Source: Nocardia sp. NBC_01503
GTDB lineage: Bacteria; Actinomycetota; Actinomycetes; Mycobacteriales; Mycobacteriaceae
DNA: 64,000 bases
Assembly (NCBI RefSeq): GCF_036327755.1
Contig: NZ_CP109596.1
Span: 4,898,001-4,962,000, forward strand
Direction of reading: 5' to 3'
Every line of letters starts with the position of its first letter. Positions within the stretch are counted from its first letter, which is position 1. The translations under genes were made by a program, and so were the position numbers. The notes below the pieces were generated by a model. It did no database searches. It was not told where the DNA came from and saw nothing but the letters and a program-made list of their open reading frames with translations. Positions 15,770 to 25,167 of the stretch are shown piece after piece.

Positions 15770-17365
15770 TCGCATGCCCTACTCTCGCGTCGCTCCCTGC
15801 TGCTCGGCGCCGCCGCGGCCGGAGCCGTCCTCGCCGGAACCCGAAACACCCCCGCGCGCACCGGAATAGCCGCGCGCGTCAACAGCGTCCCCCTCACCCG
15901 TGAAGAGCATCGCGTCGTCGTGATCGGCTCCGGATTCGGCGGCGGCGTCACCGCCCTGCGCCTGGCGCAAGCGGGCGTCCCGGTACTGGTGCTCGAGCGC
16001 GGTATGCGCTGGCCCACCGGTCCCGACGCGGAGACCTTTCCCCGCGCCTCCGCACCCGACAAACGCATGCTCTGGTATCGCTCCAGCCCCGAACTCTTCG
16101 GCAAGCCAATGGTTTTCGAGCCGTGCACCGGACTGGTCGAGGCGGTGCCTGGGGAGAATCGCCCTGTGCGCGGCCGGTCTCGGCGGTGGATCGCTCATCT
16201 ACCAGGGCATGTCACTACAACCCTCGGAAGCGGTGTTCAACACCCATCTCCCGGAGCGGTTGGACTGGCAGACCATGAACCGCGTGCACTATCCGCGCGC
16301 CACCCGCATGCTCAATCTCGCTGTCGCACCGGATGATCTGATCAGCAGCCCCAATTACGCCGCCGCCCGACACTTCGCCGATCGAGTGCGGCAGGCGGGT
16401 CTGCCGCTGTCCAAGATCCTCATGCCCATCGACTGGAATTACGCCCTCGCGGAACTGTGCGGCGAGATGAAGCCCGCCTACACCAATGGCGACGGAGCCA
16501 TGGGCGTGAACAATGACGGCAAGCATTCGGTCGACGTGACCTATCTCGCCGCCGCCGAGGCCACCGGCCGGGTGACAATCCAGACGCTGCAACAGGTTTC
16601 GGAGATCGAACGCGCCGCAGACGGCCGCTGGACCGTCCATGTCGAACAGCTCGACACCTCCGGAACCGTGGTCGCGGAGAAGATCATCACCACCACGGCC
16701 CTCGTGATGGCGGCGGGCAGCCTCAATACCACCCGTTTGCTCATGCGCGCCGGTGCCACAGGGCAGATCCCCGACCTGCCCGCCGCGCTCGGACAGGGCT
16801 GGGGCACCAATGCCGACCGCATCTACGTCTGGACCGACCCGGCCTCGAATTTCGGTACCGCGCAAGGCGGTCCGGTCGTCTACGGCAGTTTGAACCGGGA
16901 CGACCCGCACGGCGCGCATACGGTCATCCAGGCATCGATTCCACCGCTGTCGGTGGACCCCGAGAGCACCATGATGGTCGGCTACGGCGTCAGCGACGGC
17001 CGCGGCGAATTCCGTTACGACGCAACGACCGACGCCGCCCGCCTGTACTGGCCGAGCGACGGCGACAGCTTCATCCAGGACAATCGCCTCGGCCCGACCA
17101 CCCGCCGAATCGCCGGTCCCGCAGGCATTCTCACCGATACCAACGCCGCCTTCCCCTCCACCTGGCATCCGCTCGGTGGGCGTCCATGGGTACGGTATGC
17201 GATCTCGAGGGCAGAGTCCTCGGCCAGCGCGGACTCTACGTCCTCGACGGTGCCCTCATGCCGGGAAACACCGCCGCCTGCAATCTCTCCCTGACCATCG
17301 CGGCGGTCGCCGAACGCGCGCTCGACGTCCTGATCGCCCAGGACGTCGGCACGGTGATCCAGCCG
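15770..17365 (+). pseudogene. Cholesterol oxidase (GMC oxidoreductase), frameshifted
   Basis: Pieces in three frames line up with a ChoA-type cholesterol oxidase, which converts cholesterol to cholest-4-en-3-one. Piece 1 has a twin-arginine-like SRRSLLLGAAAAG and the FAD motif VVVIGSGFGGGVTALRLAQAG. A first frameshift lies near 16150-16165, after which GLGGGSLIYQGMSLQPSEAV resumes. Piece 2 runs from there through YLAAAEATGRVTIQTLQQV and LGQGWGTNADRIYVWTD to STWHPLGG. A second frameshift near 17180 moves to GRVLGQRGLYVLDGALMPGN and the C-terminal AVAERALDVLIAQDV. Two frameshifts argue for a pseudogene, though assembly error is possible. The 3' end is about flush with the opposing LLM gene. Confidence 0.8.
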
Positions 17366-17367
17366 GA

Positions 17368-18381
17368 TCAGCGGACCTGCGGGGCCACCTTCTCGCCGAG
17401 CAGTTCGATATTGCGCAGCACCTTCTCGTGCGGGAGGGTGCCCACGCTGGTGTGCAGCATGAACCGATCCAGGCCGAGATCGTCGCGGACGGCGGCGATC
17501 TTGCCCGCCACGTAGTCGGGCGTACCCACGAACAGCGATCCGCGCTGCGAGCGCAGGGCCGCGAACTGTTCACGAGTCATCGGTCCCCAACCGCGTTCGC
17601 GGCCGATGCCGGACATGGCGCGGGCATACGGCGCGTAGAAGTCCGCGACCGCCTGCTCATCGGTGTCGGCGACATAGCCGTGCGCGTGCACCGCGACCGG
17701 CTGCGGTTCATGCCCGCCCTGCTCGAGCGCGCGGTGGTACAGCTCCACCAGCGGCTTGAAACGGGTGGGCTGCCCGCCGATGATCGCGATGGCCAGCGGC
17801 AAGCCCAAAAGTCCTGCGCGGACCACCGATTCGGGGCTACCGCCCACCGCGATCCATACCGGCAGCGGCCGGTTCTCGGTGCGCGGGTAGACGATCGCGT
17901 CGGTGAGCGGGGCGCGGAATTTGCCCTCCCAGGTGAGCGGCCCCTCCTCGCGGATCTTCAGCAGCAGGGCGAGTTTCTCCTCGAAGAGTTCGTCGTAGTC
18001 GGCCAGGTCGTAGCCGAACAGCGGGAACGATTCGATGAAGGAGCCGCGGCCCGCCATGAGTTCGGCTCGGCCATTGGACAATCCGTCCAGGGTGGCGAAA
18101 TCCTGGTACGCCCGCACCGGATCGGCCGAGCTCAGCACCGTCACCGCACTGGTGAGCTGAATGCGCTCGGTGCGCGAGGCGATGGCGGCCAGCACCACGG
18201 CGGGGGAGGAGGCGGCGAAATCCTTGCGGTGGTGTTCGCCCACGCCATATACATCCAGACCGGCCTGTTCGGTGGCCACGGCCTCCTCGACGACCTGGCG
18301 CAGCCGCTCACCGGCGGTCGGCACCGGGCCATCCCCGCCGACGGGATGAGTCTCGGCGAATGTCGTCAGTCCCAGTTCCAC
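17368..18381 (-). CDS. LLM-class (luciferase-like) flavin-dependent oxidoreductase
   Basis: A 337-residue monooxygenase-like TIM barrel. MELGLTTFAETHP at the start, GVGEHHRKDFAASSPAVVLA, ERIQLTSAVTVLSSADPVRA, QDFATLDGLSNGRAELMAGRG and LPVWIAVGGSPESVVRAG are the standard family signatures. FMN- or F420-dependence cannot be decided from sequence. It ends about flush with the 3' end of the broken cholesterol oxidase and is transcribed toward it. A TTGACA hexamer lies about 30 bp upstream of the start on the minus strand. The substrate is unknown. Confidence 0.88.
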   Translation of the reverse strand: MELGLTTFAETHPVGGDGPVPTAGERLRQVVEEAVATEQAGLDVYGVGEHHRKDFAASSPAVVLAAIASRTERIQLTSAVTVLSSADPVRAYQDFATLDGLSNGRAELMAGRGSFIESFPLFGYDLADYDELFEEKLALLLKIREEGPLTWEGKFRAPLTDAIVYPRTENRPLPVWIAVGGSPESVVRAGLLGLPLAIAIIGGQPTRFKPLVELYHRALEQGGHEPQPVAVHAHGYVADTDEQAVADFYAPYARAMSGIGRERGWGPMTREQFAALRSQRGSLFVGTPDYVAGKIAAVRDDLGLDRFMLHTSVGTLPHEKVLRNIELLGEKVAPQVR

Positions 18382-18623
18382 GGCTTACGCACCTTCCAAT
18401 GTTGTTTCCCTGTCAACCTGTCAGCTTAAACGGACTACGGTCCGGAAACATTCCGCGCTGGTACGGGCGGTGCCCTCGCTCAGTTCAGGTGGCGCATCGG
18501 ACAGCCTCCCCGGCGGCCGCGACGGCGCGAGCCGGCCTGCGGTTCGGACATCGAGCGCAGACGGGGTCCGGGGGTGAGGTCCGGGAAATCCCCGGTGGAG
18601 GCGAGCCGCCCGCATCGGGCGGA

Positions 18624-18629
18624 TAGTCT
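18624..18629 (+). promoter_or_regulatory. -10 element of a leaderless promoter for map
   Basis: TAGTCT ends 7 nt before the ATG at 18637 and no ribosome-binding site is present, so transcription probably starts at or next to the start codon. Confidence 0.5.
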
Positions 18630-18636
18630 TGTTCTC

Positions 18637-19500
18637 ATGTCAGTGCGCACCCGCCAACCCCTCGTTCCCGGCACCCAGTCGCCCATCCGCGAGGTGCCGA
18701 AGTCCATCGAGCGGCCCGAGTACGTCTGGAAGAAAACCGCCAACGAGGGCCATGAGCCCTGGGTGCAGACGCCCGAAACCATCGAGGCCATGCGCGTCGC
18801 GAGCAAGCTCGCGGCCCAGGCCCTCGAAGCGGCGGGCAAGGCGGTCGCCCCCGGCGTCACCACCGATGAGCTCGACCGCATCGTGCACGAATACTTGATC
18901 GACAACGGCGCGTACCCGTCGACGCTGGGCTACAAGGGCTTCCCCAAGTCCTGCTGCACCTCGCTCAATGAGGTCATCTGCCACGGCATTCCGGACTCCA
19001 CCGTCATCGAGGACGGTGACATCGTCAATATCGATGTCACCGCCTACATCGGCGGCGTGCACGGCGACACCAACAAGACCTACCTCGCGGGCGATGTCGA
19101 CGAGGAGGTGCGCCTGCTCGTCGAGCGCACCGAAGAGGCCACCATGCGCGCCATCAAAGCGGTCAAACCCGGCCGCGCGCTCAATGTGATCGGCCGCGTC
19201 ATCGAGTCCTACGCCAACCGCTTCGACTACGGCGTGGTCCGCGACTTCACCGGGCACGGCGTCGGCCCCACCTTCCACAGCGGCCTGGTGATCCTGCATT
19301 ACGACCAGCCCGCCGTGGAGTCCGAGATCGAGACCGGCATGACCTTCACCATCGAGCCCATGATCAACCTCGGCGGCATCGACTACGAGATCTGGCCGGA
19401 CGGCTGGACCGTGGTCACCAAGGACCGCAAGTGGACCGCGCAGTTCGAGCACACCCTCGTGGTCAACGAGAACGGCGCAGAAATCCTCACCCTGCCGTGA
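18637..19500 (+). CDS. map: Methionine aminopeptidase, type I
   Basis: A 287-residue cytosolic enzyme that removes the initiator methionine. The N-terminal extension contains PxxP-like segments (QPLVPGTQSPIREVPKSIER), as in the MapB/MetAP1c form of mycobacteria. Metal ligands are visible in order: Asp of VNIDVTAYIGG, Asp of HGDTNKTYL, His of TGHGVGPTFHSG, Glu of TIEPMINLGG and Glu of QFEHTLVV. The substrate-pocket residues CTSLNEVICHGIP are also conserved. The ATG at 18637 is chosen over the upstream frame because it lies 7 nt after a -10 box. cobQ follows 76 bp later, with a palindromic repeat between them. Confidence 0.95.
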   Translation: MSVRTRQPLVPGTQSPIREVPKSIERPEYVWKKTANEGHEPWVQTPETIEAMRVASKLAAQALEAAGKAVAPGVTTDELDRIVHEYLIDNGAYPSTLGYKGFPKSCCTSLNEVICHGIPDSTVIEDGDIVNIDVTAYIGGVHGDTNKTYLAGDVDEEVRLLVERTEEATMRAIKAVKPGRALNVIGRVIESYANRFDYGVVRDFTGHGVGPTFHSGLVILHYDQPAVESEIETGMTFTIEPMINLGGIDYEIWPDGWTVVTKDRKWTAQFEHTLVVNENGAEILTLP

Positions 19501-19509
19501 GTCATTCCC

Positions 19510-19562
19510 CGTCATTCCGGCGTGCTCGTGGCCGGAAGCTGCTCGAGCGCGCTGGAATGACG
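19510..19562. repeat. Dispersed palindrome, copy A (short, degenerate)
   Basis: CGTCATTCC at 19510 pairs with GGAATGACG ending at 19562, with partly paired inner arms CGGCGTGCTCG and CGAGCGCGCTG. It matches copies B-E at the outer arms but lacks their central part. Confidence 0.6.
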
Positions 19563-19576
19563 TGGGGGGAGCGCGT

Positions 19577-21172
19577 GTGAAGGGCGCGCTGCTGATCGCG
19601 GGCACCACTTCCGACGCGGGGAAAAGCGTTGTGGTGGCTGGGCTTTGCCGCATGCTGGCCCGGCGCGGAGTGCGAGTCGCGCCGTTCAAGGCACAGAACA
19701 TGTCCAACAACTCCGTCGTCACCCTGGACGGCGGGGAGATCGGCCGCGCCCAGGCACTGCAGGCGCGCGCCTGCGGGCTGGAACCGAGCGTGCGCTTCAA
19801 CCCGGTGCTGCTCAAGCCCGGCAGCGACCGCCGCTCCCAACTCGTGGTGCGCGGCAAGGCGATCGACACGGTGGGCGCGAAGGACTACTTCCGCCACCGC
19901 ACCGAGTTGCGCGCCATCGTCGCCGAGGAATTGGCCTCGCTGCGAGACGAATTCGACGTGGTGATCTGCGAGGGCGCGGGCTCACCCGCCGAAATCAATC
20001 TGCGCGCAACCGATCTCGCGAATATGGGCCTGGCCCGCGCCGCGAACCTCCCGGTGCTGCTGGTCGGCGACATCGACCGCGGCGGCGTGCTCGCCCACCT
20101 CTTCGGTACCGTCGCGATCCTGGAACCCGAAGACCAGCAACTCATCTCGGGCTACATCATCAATAAGTTCCGCGGCGATGTGGACCTGCTCCGCCCCGGC
20201 CTGGATCAGCTCACCGATCTGACCGGCCGCCCCACCCTCGGCGTCATCCCCTTCGCCGAAGACCTCTGGATCGACGCCGAAGACTCCCTCGGCACCATCG
20301 CCGACGCCCCCGTGGGCCGCTCCCGGCCCCCGCTCGGCAAGGACTGGCTCGCCGTCGCCGCCATCCGCCTGCCCCGCATCTCCAACTCCACCGACGTGGA
20401 GGCCCTCGCCTGCGAACCCGGCGTCTCCGTCCGCTGGGTCACCGACCCCTCCCGCCTCGCCGGAGCCGACCTGGTCGTCCTGCCCGGCAGCAAATCCACC
20501 GTCGGCGATCTGGAGTGGTTGCGGCACACCGGAATAGCCGCCGCGCTCCAGGAGCGAGCGACCAGGGGCGGCCCCATCCTCGGCATCTGCGGCGGCTACC
20601 AAATGCTCGCCCGCACCATCGAGGACCGCGTCGAATCCACCGCGGGCACCGTCGACGGCTTGGGCCTGCTCGACCTCGACATCGAATTCGCCGACCCGAA
20701 GGTCCTGCGCCGCAGTACGGGCTACGCCGCCGGCTACCCCGCTCGCGCGGCGGGTCTGTCCGACGCCAGTGGGGGAGGGGCAGCCCGCGGCGGCCTCGGC
20801 CAGGTTGGCCCGGCGGGAATTCCGGTGCACGGCTACGAGATTCATCACGGCCGGGTCCGCTCCACCGGCGACCGTCCGTGGCTGCTGCTCGGCGGCGAAC
20901 CCGAAGGCAGCGTGCGCGGCGCGGTCTGGGGCACCCACCTGCACGGCGCACTCGAATCCGACGACTTCCGCCGCGCCTTCCTCCGCGATGTCGCCACCCA
21001 CGTCGAGGCAGATTTCGTTGTAGCCGAAGATATTTCGGTCGATCAGGTCCGTACCACCCAACTGGACCTGCTGGCCGACCTCATGGAGAAATACCTCGAC
21101 CTCCCCGCCCTGGAGCGCCTCATCGACAGCGGCGCACCCGCCGACCTCCCCACCCTGACGGTCAGCCGCTGA
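19577..21172 (+). CDS. cobQ: Cobyric acid synthase (glutamine-dependent)
   Basis: A 531-residue amidotransferase that amidates side chains b, d, e and g of adenosylcobyrinic acid a,c-diamide. The N-terminal ATP-binding domain has LLIAGTTSDAGKSVVVAGLC (P-loop near 9-17), VAPFKAQNMSNNS, and VICEGAGSPAEINL. The C-terminal glutaminase domain has GICGGYQML with nucleophile Cys338 and a HLHGALE histidine. A Gly/Ala-rich insert (GLSDASGGGAARGGLG) sits near residue 400 and is probably a surface loop. GTG at 19577 with a GGGGGGAG ribosome-binding site is preferred to the longer frame. It is close behind map; other cobalamin genes lie 7-17 kb downstream. Confidence 0.95.
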   Translation: MKGALLIAGTTSDAGKSVVVAGLCRMLARRGVRVAPFKAQNMSNNSVVTLDGGEIGRAQALQARACGLEPSVRFNPVLLKPGSDRRSQLVVRGKAIDTVGAKDYFRHRTELRAIVAEELASLRDEFDVVICEGAGSPAEINLRATDLANMGLARAANLPVLLVGDIDRGGVLAHLFGTVAILEPEDQQLISGYIINKFRGDVDLLRPGLDQLTDLTGRPTLGVIPFAEDLWIDAEDSLGTIADAPVGRSRPPLGKDWLAVAAIRLPRISNSTDVEALACEPGVSVRWVTDPSRLAGADLVVLPGSKSTVGDLEWLRHTGIAAALQERATRGGPILGICGGYQMLARTIEDRVESTAGTVDGLGLLDLDIEFADPKVLRRSTGYAAGYPARAAGLSDASGGGAARGGLGQVGPAGIPVHGYEIHHGRVRSTGDRPWLLLGGEPEGSVRGAVWGTHLHGALESDDFRRAFLRDVATHVEADFVVAEDISVDQVRTTQLDLLADLMEKYLDLPALERLIDSGAPADLPTLTVSR

Positions 21173-21250
21173 CCACGACGGCCACGAATACCCGGCCAGC
21201 CCGTGTCATGGAGTGCCCGGCCCTTGCCATCGAATAGCAGGCCCATGCCC

Positions 21251-21340
21251 CACCATCCCGGCATGCTTTCGGCCGGGATCCACACGGGTTATGGCCCAAC
21301 GGGTTTCGATGGATCCTGGCCAAAAGCGCGCCGGGATGCC
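21251..21340. repeat. Dispersed palindrome, copy B
   Basis: CACCATCCCGGCATGCTTTC and GGCCGGGATCCACACGGG on the left mirror ATGGATCCTGGCCAAAAGCG and CGCCGGGATGCC on the right. It lies in the 442-bp gap between cobQ and the next gene, which otherwise shows no gene. Confidence 0.75.
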
Positions 21341-21600
21341 GGGGTGGGGTCGTGTCGGGATGGCGGGGAGGGGTGGAGTAGTCCGCTCCAGCGGGGATCG
21401 GTGTCCAAGACCACGTGTGACTTCCGGCCGCGGCTTTGGTGATCGCCGACACTCGGGAAGCCCTGTCGGCCAGGCTAATCAGTGGTCTGCGGCACTCCCG
21501 GACCGGCTATCCCGGGGAATCCTCCGGCTCGACCGGCCGAATCGGTGACGCCGATCACCGCAATCCCGCCGACACGCGTTCGCGGCATTTGCGCGCCGTG

Positions 21601-21606
21601 TAGCGT
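21601..21606 (+). promoter_or_regulatory. -10 element of a leaderless promoter
   Basis: TAGCGT ends 8 nt before the ATG at 21615; no ribosome-binding site is visible. Confidence 0.4.
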
Positions 21607-21614
21607 TATCCGAT

Positions 21615-22178
21615 ATGGAATCTCGGCGGATCACGGTCGGTGACCGCGTATGGGCCGTGCGGGTCGGAGGCTCCGAATCCCGCCATCATGTGCTCCTACT
21701 CCCTGACGCGGGCGATCCGGCCGATGTATATGACCAGGTCTGTGAGCGTTTGCAGACCTCGGACCTGCGCACCATCGTCATCGAGCCCGCCGACGGGCTC
21801 GACAATACGGCGGTCTTCGGCATCCTCGACGAACTGAAGGTGCCCTGGGCCAACCTGGTCGGCGCCGGCACCGGCGCGGACCTCGCCTGGCAACTCGCGG
21901 CCCGTGGCTTCGGCCGGTTCATGAGCCTCATCGCCGCGGGCAGCGGTCATCCGGCCGCCGCCGGCGCCGACGGCACCATCGCCGACGCGACCTGCCCCCC
22001 GGTGGAGATCCCCACCACCCTGCTGGCCACCAAGCGCCTGCCCCGCGAGGCCGCCGAAGCCTCCGGCCGCTACGTCTACGGCGAATTCCGCCTCGTCCCG
22101 GTCGACGTCGCCGACGTGGCCTCCGAAGCGGGCCACGAACTGGCCACCGAAATAGTCCTGCGCACCAGCTTCTGGTGA
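21615..22178 (+). CDS. Small alpha/beta-hydrolase-like protein, probably non-catalytic
   Basis: A 187-residue cytosolic protein. The order ESRHHVLLLPDAGDPADVYD, LRTIVIEPADGLDN, WANLVGAGTGADLAWQLAAR resembles a shortened alpha/beta-hydrolase core. The segment VGAGTGADLAW occupies the nucleophile-elbow position, but Thr stands where Ser would be expected, so hydrolase activity is doubtful. It ends soon after IVLRTSFW, without the usual C-terminal histidine segment. It is monocistronic between two palindromic repeats. The role is unknown. Confidence 0.55.
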   Translation: MESRRITVGDRVWAVRVGGSESRHHVLLLPDAGDPADVYDQVCERLQTSDLRTIVIEPADGLDNTAVFGILDELKVPWANLVGAGTGADLAWQLAARGFGRFMSLIAAGSGHPAAAGADGTIADATCPPVEIPTTLLATKRLPREAAEASGRYVYGEFRLVPVDVADVASEAGHELATEIVLRTSFW

Positions 22179-22233
22179 CCTGAGCCCCACCCAGCGGACT
22201 CCCGTTCAAGCGGTCCCCGGCCCCCGGCCCCCT

Positions 22234-22322
22234 CGTCATCCCGGCATGCTTTGGCCGGGATCCACCCCCGCGCACTTCTGCGGGTTTCGGTGGATCCCGG
22301 CCAAAAACGCGCCCGGATGACG
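22234..22322. repeat. Dispersed palindrome, copy C
   Basis: CGTCATCCCGGCATGCTTTG with GGCCGGGATCCACC on the left mirrors GGTGGATCCCGGCC and AAAAACGCGCCCGGATGACG on the right. It lies between two convergent genes, where it could also terminate transcription. Confidence 0.8.
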
Positions 22323-22397
22323 GGACGTCATCTGCTGCCTGCACGACGGGACTTCGTCCGCGACCTGGATGACCGCGGGACCCACCCCGTCAGAGGC

Positions 22398-23495
22398 TCA
22401 GCGAGCGTCGGCCTCCGGGTTGGCGGCGAGCCACTCCAGCCATGAATCCAGCTCCGCGAAGGCTCGAGTGCGGGGCTGCTCCGAGGACAGGAACACATCG
22501 TGCCGCGCCCCCTCGATCGGCACGATATTGGTGCGATCGCCCAGGCATCCGGACCAGCGCTGGATCTGCTTCACATCCAGCACCACATCCGAGACATCGG
22601 CGGCCGGGCCGTACTTGCTCATGAACCTGGTCACCTTGGAGCGCAGCACCAGCGCGGGCACGCCGATATCGAGTCCGCGATGCACCCGGGCGTGTCCGCG
22701 CCGGATCGCCCGCAACCAGCCCGCGTGAACGGCGAAGCCGCTCAACGGCTTCCAGTCCAGGTTGTAATCCCACTCACCGGAGACGCTGCGGTGCAGACTG
22801 TCCCCGTAGGTCGACACCTTGCCCAGCGGCAGCGCGGCGAACGCGCGCATTCGGCCGATCCCCTGCAGCAGTGCGTTGCTCACCGGGTTCCGGTAGTACG
22901 ACGGCCCCTGCAGGTCGAACCACGGGCTGTTCAACACCAGCCCCGAAATCCCCTGTGCGCGTGACCCTCCGGCCGCGTTGAGCCGGTTCAGCCACAGCGA
23001 GGTGACCAGCCCGCCCGTCGAATGCCCCATGACGATCACGGGCAGTCCGGTCTCCTCACGCATGATCTTCAGCGATCGGTTCAGCTCCACGTCGTACAGC
23101 GCGAGATCGCTCACATAGTGCGGTGTCTGCCCGGCCCGCGTGGACCGTCCGCACTTGCGCAGATCCAGCGCGTAGAACGCGATGCCCTGCGCCGCCAGAT
23201 GCTGCGCGAGATGCTCTTGGAAGAAGTAGTCGGTGAATCCGTGCACGTACAGCACCGCGCTGGTCGGGACCGGCTGCCCGGTGGGTGTGTAGCGGATCAG
23301 TGTGGCGAAGGCGTCGCCCTCGCCGTCGGGGTCCGGGCCCAGTGCGAGCGTGAGTTGCTGATAGTCCGATCCGAGCTCGTCGGGCTGCCAGTCGCCGATG
23401 GCCCGGGGCGATGCGGACGTGGTTCCGGTGGATGACGTATCAGAGGTCACCAGCCCAAGATAATCGCCCGAGGTGAAGAGTGAGCTTCGAGGCAT
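22398..23495 (-). CDS. Alpha/beta hydrolase, monoacylglycerol-lipase/lysophospholipase-like
   Basis: A 365-residue serine hydrolase. SAVLYVHGFTDYFFQEHLAQ supplies the oxyanion region, FYALDLRKCGRS the family Asp-Arg segment, VIVMGHSTGGLVTSLW the GxSxG nucleophile, and PIEGARHDVFLSSE the catalytic histidine. This arrangement is that of the Hydrolase_4 (monoglyceride lipase) group. No signal peptide is seen, so it acts in the cytoplasm or at the membrane face. A GTG at 23450 (VTSDTSSTG) is a reasonable alternative start, because the first 15 codons look non-homologous. It is divergent from mqo. Confidence 0.85.
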   Translation of the reverse strand: MPRSSLFTSGDYLGLVTSDTSSTGTTSASPRAIGDWQPDELGSDYQQLTLALGPDPDGEGDAFATLIRYTPTGQPVPTSAVLYVHGFTDYFFQEHLAQHLAAQGIAFYALDLRKCGRSTRAGQTPHYVSDLALYDVELNRSLKIMREETGLPVIVMGHSTGGLVTSLWLNRLNAAGGSRAQGISGLVLNSPWFDLQGPSYYRNPVSNALLQGIGRMRAFAALPLGKVSTYGDSLHRSVSGEWDYNLDWKPLSGFAVHAGWLRAIRRGHARVHRGLDIGVPALVLRSKVTRFMSKYGPAADVSDVVLDVKQIQRWSGCLGDRTNIVPIEGARHDVFLSSEQPRTRAFAELDSWLEWLAANPEADAR

Positions 23496-23622
23496 CTCTC
23501 ACATTCGGGCTTTTCGTTGCCTGATTTCGGCGTGTCCAGGGGCACAATCGAACGTAGGTGAACGACGGGTAACCTAACTGCCGCTGGGTTGCCCTACACA
23601 GACAAGGAAGTCGATCAACGCC

Positions 23623-25149
23623 GTGTCGAACAATGCTGCCACGATTGAAAAGACCGATGTAGTCCTCATCGGCGCAGGCATCATGAGTGCCACCCTCGGC
23701 GCACTGCTTCGACAGGTGCAGCCGGACTGGTCGATTTCGCTCTTCGAGCGCCTCGACGCCGCCGCCGCGGAGTCCAGTGATCCGTGGAACAACGCGGGCA
23801 CCGGTCACTCGGCCCTGTGCGAGCTGAACTACACGCCGCGGGCCGCCGACGGTTCGGTCGAGATCACCAAGGCGATCGATATCAACGAGCGCTTCCAGGT
23901 GTCGCGCCAGTTCTGGTCGCACGCGGTCGAGAACGGCATCCTGGCCGACCCGTCGAACTTCATCAACCCCATCCCGCACGTGAGCTTCACGCACGGCGCG
24001 GACGGCGTGGAATACCTGCGCAAGCGTCATGAGGCGCTGTCGCGGCATCCGCTGTTCGAGGGTATGGAGTACATCGCCGACAAGGACGAGTTCTCCCGGC
24101 GACTACCGCTGATGGCCAAGGGCCGCGACTTCTCCGATCCGGTCGCGCTGAACTGGACCGATTACGGCACCGATATCGACTTCGGCGAGCTCACCAAGGA
24201 GCTGCTGGCGTACCTGGGTCGCTCCGGTGGCGATATCGCCTTCGGGCATGAGGTGAAGAACCTCACCAAGCAGTCCGATGGTTCGTGGCTGGTCAAGGTC
24301 CGCAATCTGCGCACCGGCAAGACCCGTGTCATCAACTCCAAGTTCGTCTTCGTCGGCGCGGGCGGCGGCGCGCTGCCGCTGCTGCAGAAGTCGGGCATCA
24401 AGGAGATCTCCGGTTTCGGCGGTTTCCCGGTGTCGGGTCTGTTCCTGCGCTGCAAGAACCCGGAGCTGATCGCCCAGCACGAGGCCAAGGTGTACGGCCA
24501 GGCTTCGGTCGGCGCGCCGCCGATGTCGGTGCCGCACTTGGATACTCGCGTCATCAATGGTGAGCGCGGCCTGCTGTTCGGCCCGTACGCCGGTTGGACG
24601 CCCAAGTTCCTCAAGGACGGCAAGAACACCGACCTGTTCAAGTCGGTCAAGCCGAACAACCTGTTCTCCATGCTCGGCGTCGGTGTCACCGAGATGAGCC
24701 TGGTGCAGTACCTGGTCTCCGAACTGCTCAAGTCGCAGAACGGTCGCGTCGAGGTGATGGAGGAGTTCCTCCCGCGCGCCGAGGGCAAGGACTGGGATCT
24801 GATCATCGCCGGTCAGCGTGTACAGGTGATTCGCCGCAAGGGTGCGGGCGGTGTGCTCGAGCTCGGTACCGCGGTGGTCGCGGCCGAGGACGGCACCATC
24901 GCCGGTCTGCTCGGCGCCTCGCCGGGCGCGTCGACCTGTGTGAGCGCCATGCTCGATGTGATGAAGCGTTGCTTCCCGAGCGAATTCGCTTCGTGGGAGC
25001 CGAAACTCAAGGAGATGGTGCCCTCGCTGGGCGTCAAGCTCTCGGAGAATCAGGCGCTGTTCAAGGATGTCTGGGAGTGGTCGCAGAAGGCCCTGCACCT
25101 GGATTCCGCCAACACGCCCGAACAATCCGGGGTCGCATCTCACGCGTAG
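23623..25149 (+). CDS. mqo: Malate:quinone oxidoreductase
   Basis: A 508-residue FAD enzyme that oxidises malate to oxaloacetate and passes electrons to the quinone pool at the inner membrane face. The Rossmann motif DVVLIGAGIMSATLGALLRQ starts near residue 12, followed by the Mqo signature SSDPWNNAGTGHSALCELNY. Later blocks IPHVSFTHG, GRDFSDPVALNWTDYGTDIDFG and GLLGASPGASTCVSAML also match. Length is as expected. The start is GTG. A GNAT gene begins 18 bp after the stop and is probably co-transcribed. Confidence 0.95.
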   Translation: MSNNAATIEKTDVVLIGAGIMSATLGALLRQVQPDWSISLFERLDAAAAESSDPWNNAGTGHSALCELNYTPRAADGSVEITKAIDINERFQVSRQFWSHAVENGILADPSNFINPIPHVSFTHGADGVEYLRKRHEALSRHPLFEGMEYIADKDEFSRRLPLMAKGRDFSDPVALNWTDYGTDIDFGELTKELLAYLGRSGGDIAFGHEVKNLTKQSDGSWLVKVRNLRTGKTRVINSKFVFVGAGGGALPLLQKSGIKEISGFGGFPVSGLFLRCKNPELIAQHEAKVYGQASVGAPPMSVPHLDTRVINGERGLLFGPYAGWTPKFLKDGKNTDLFKSVKPNNLFSMLGVGVTEMSLVQYLVSELLKSQNGRVEVMEEFLPRAEGKDWDLIIAGQRVQVIRRKGAGGVLELGTAVVAAEDGTIAGLLGASPGASTCVSAMLDVMKRCFPSEFASWEPKLKEMVPSLGVKLSENQALFKDVWEWSQKALHLDSANTPEQSGVASHA

Positions 25150-25167
25150 GTGTGATAGCAACAATCG

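Noticed and set aside
15340..16128. A single 262-codon minus-strand gene opposite the cholesterol oxidase
   Set aside because: Its first two thirds are the shadow of the oxidase FAD domain; only the last 86 codons look coding, so it is listed as a fragment.
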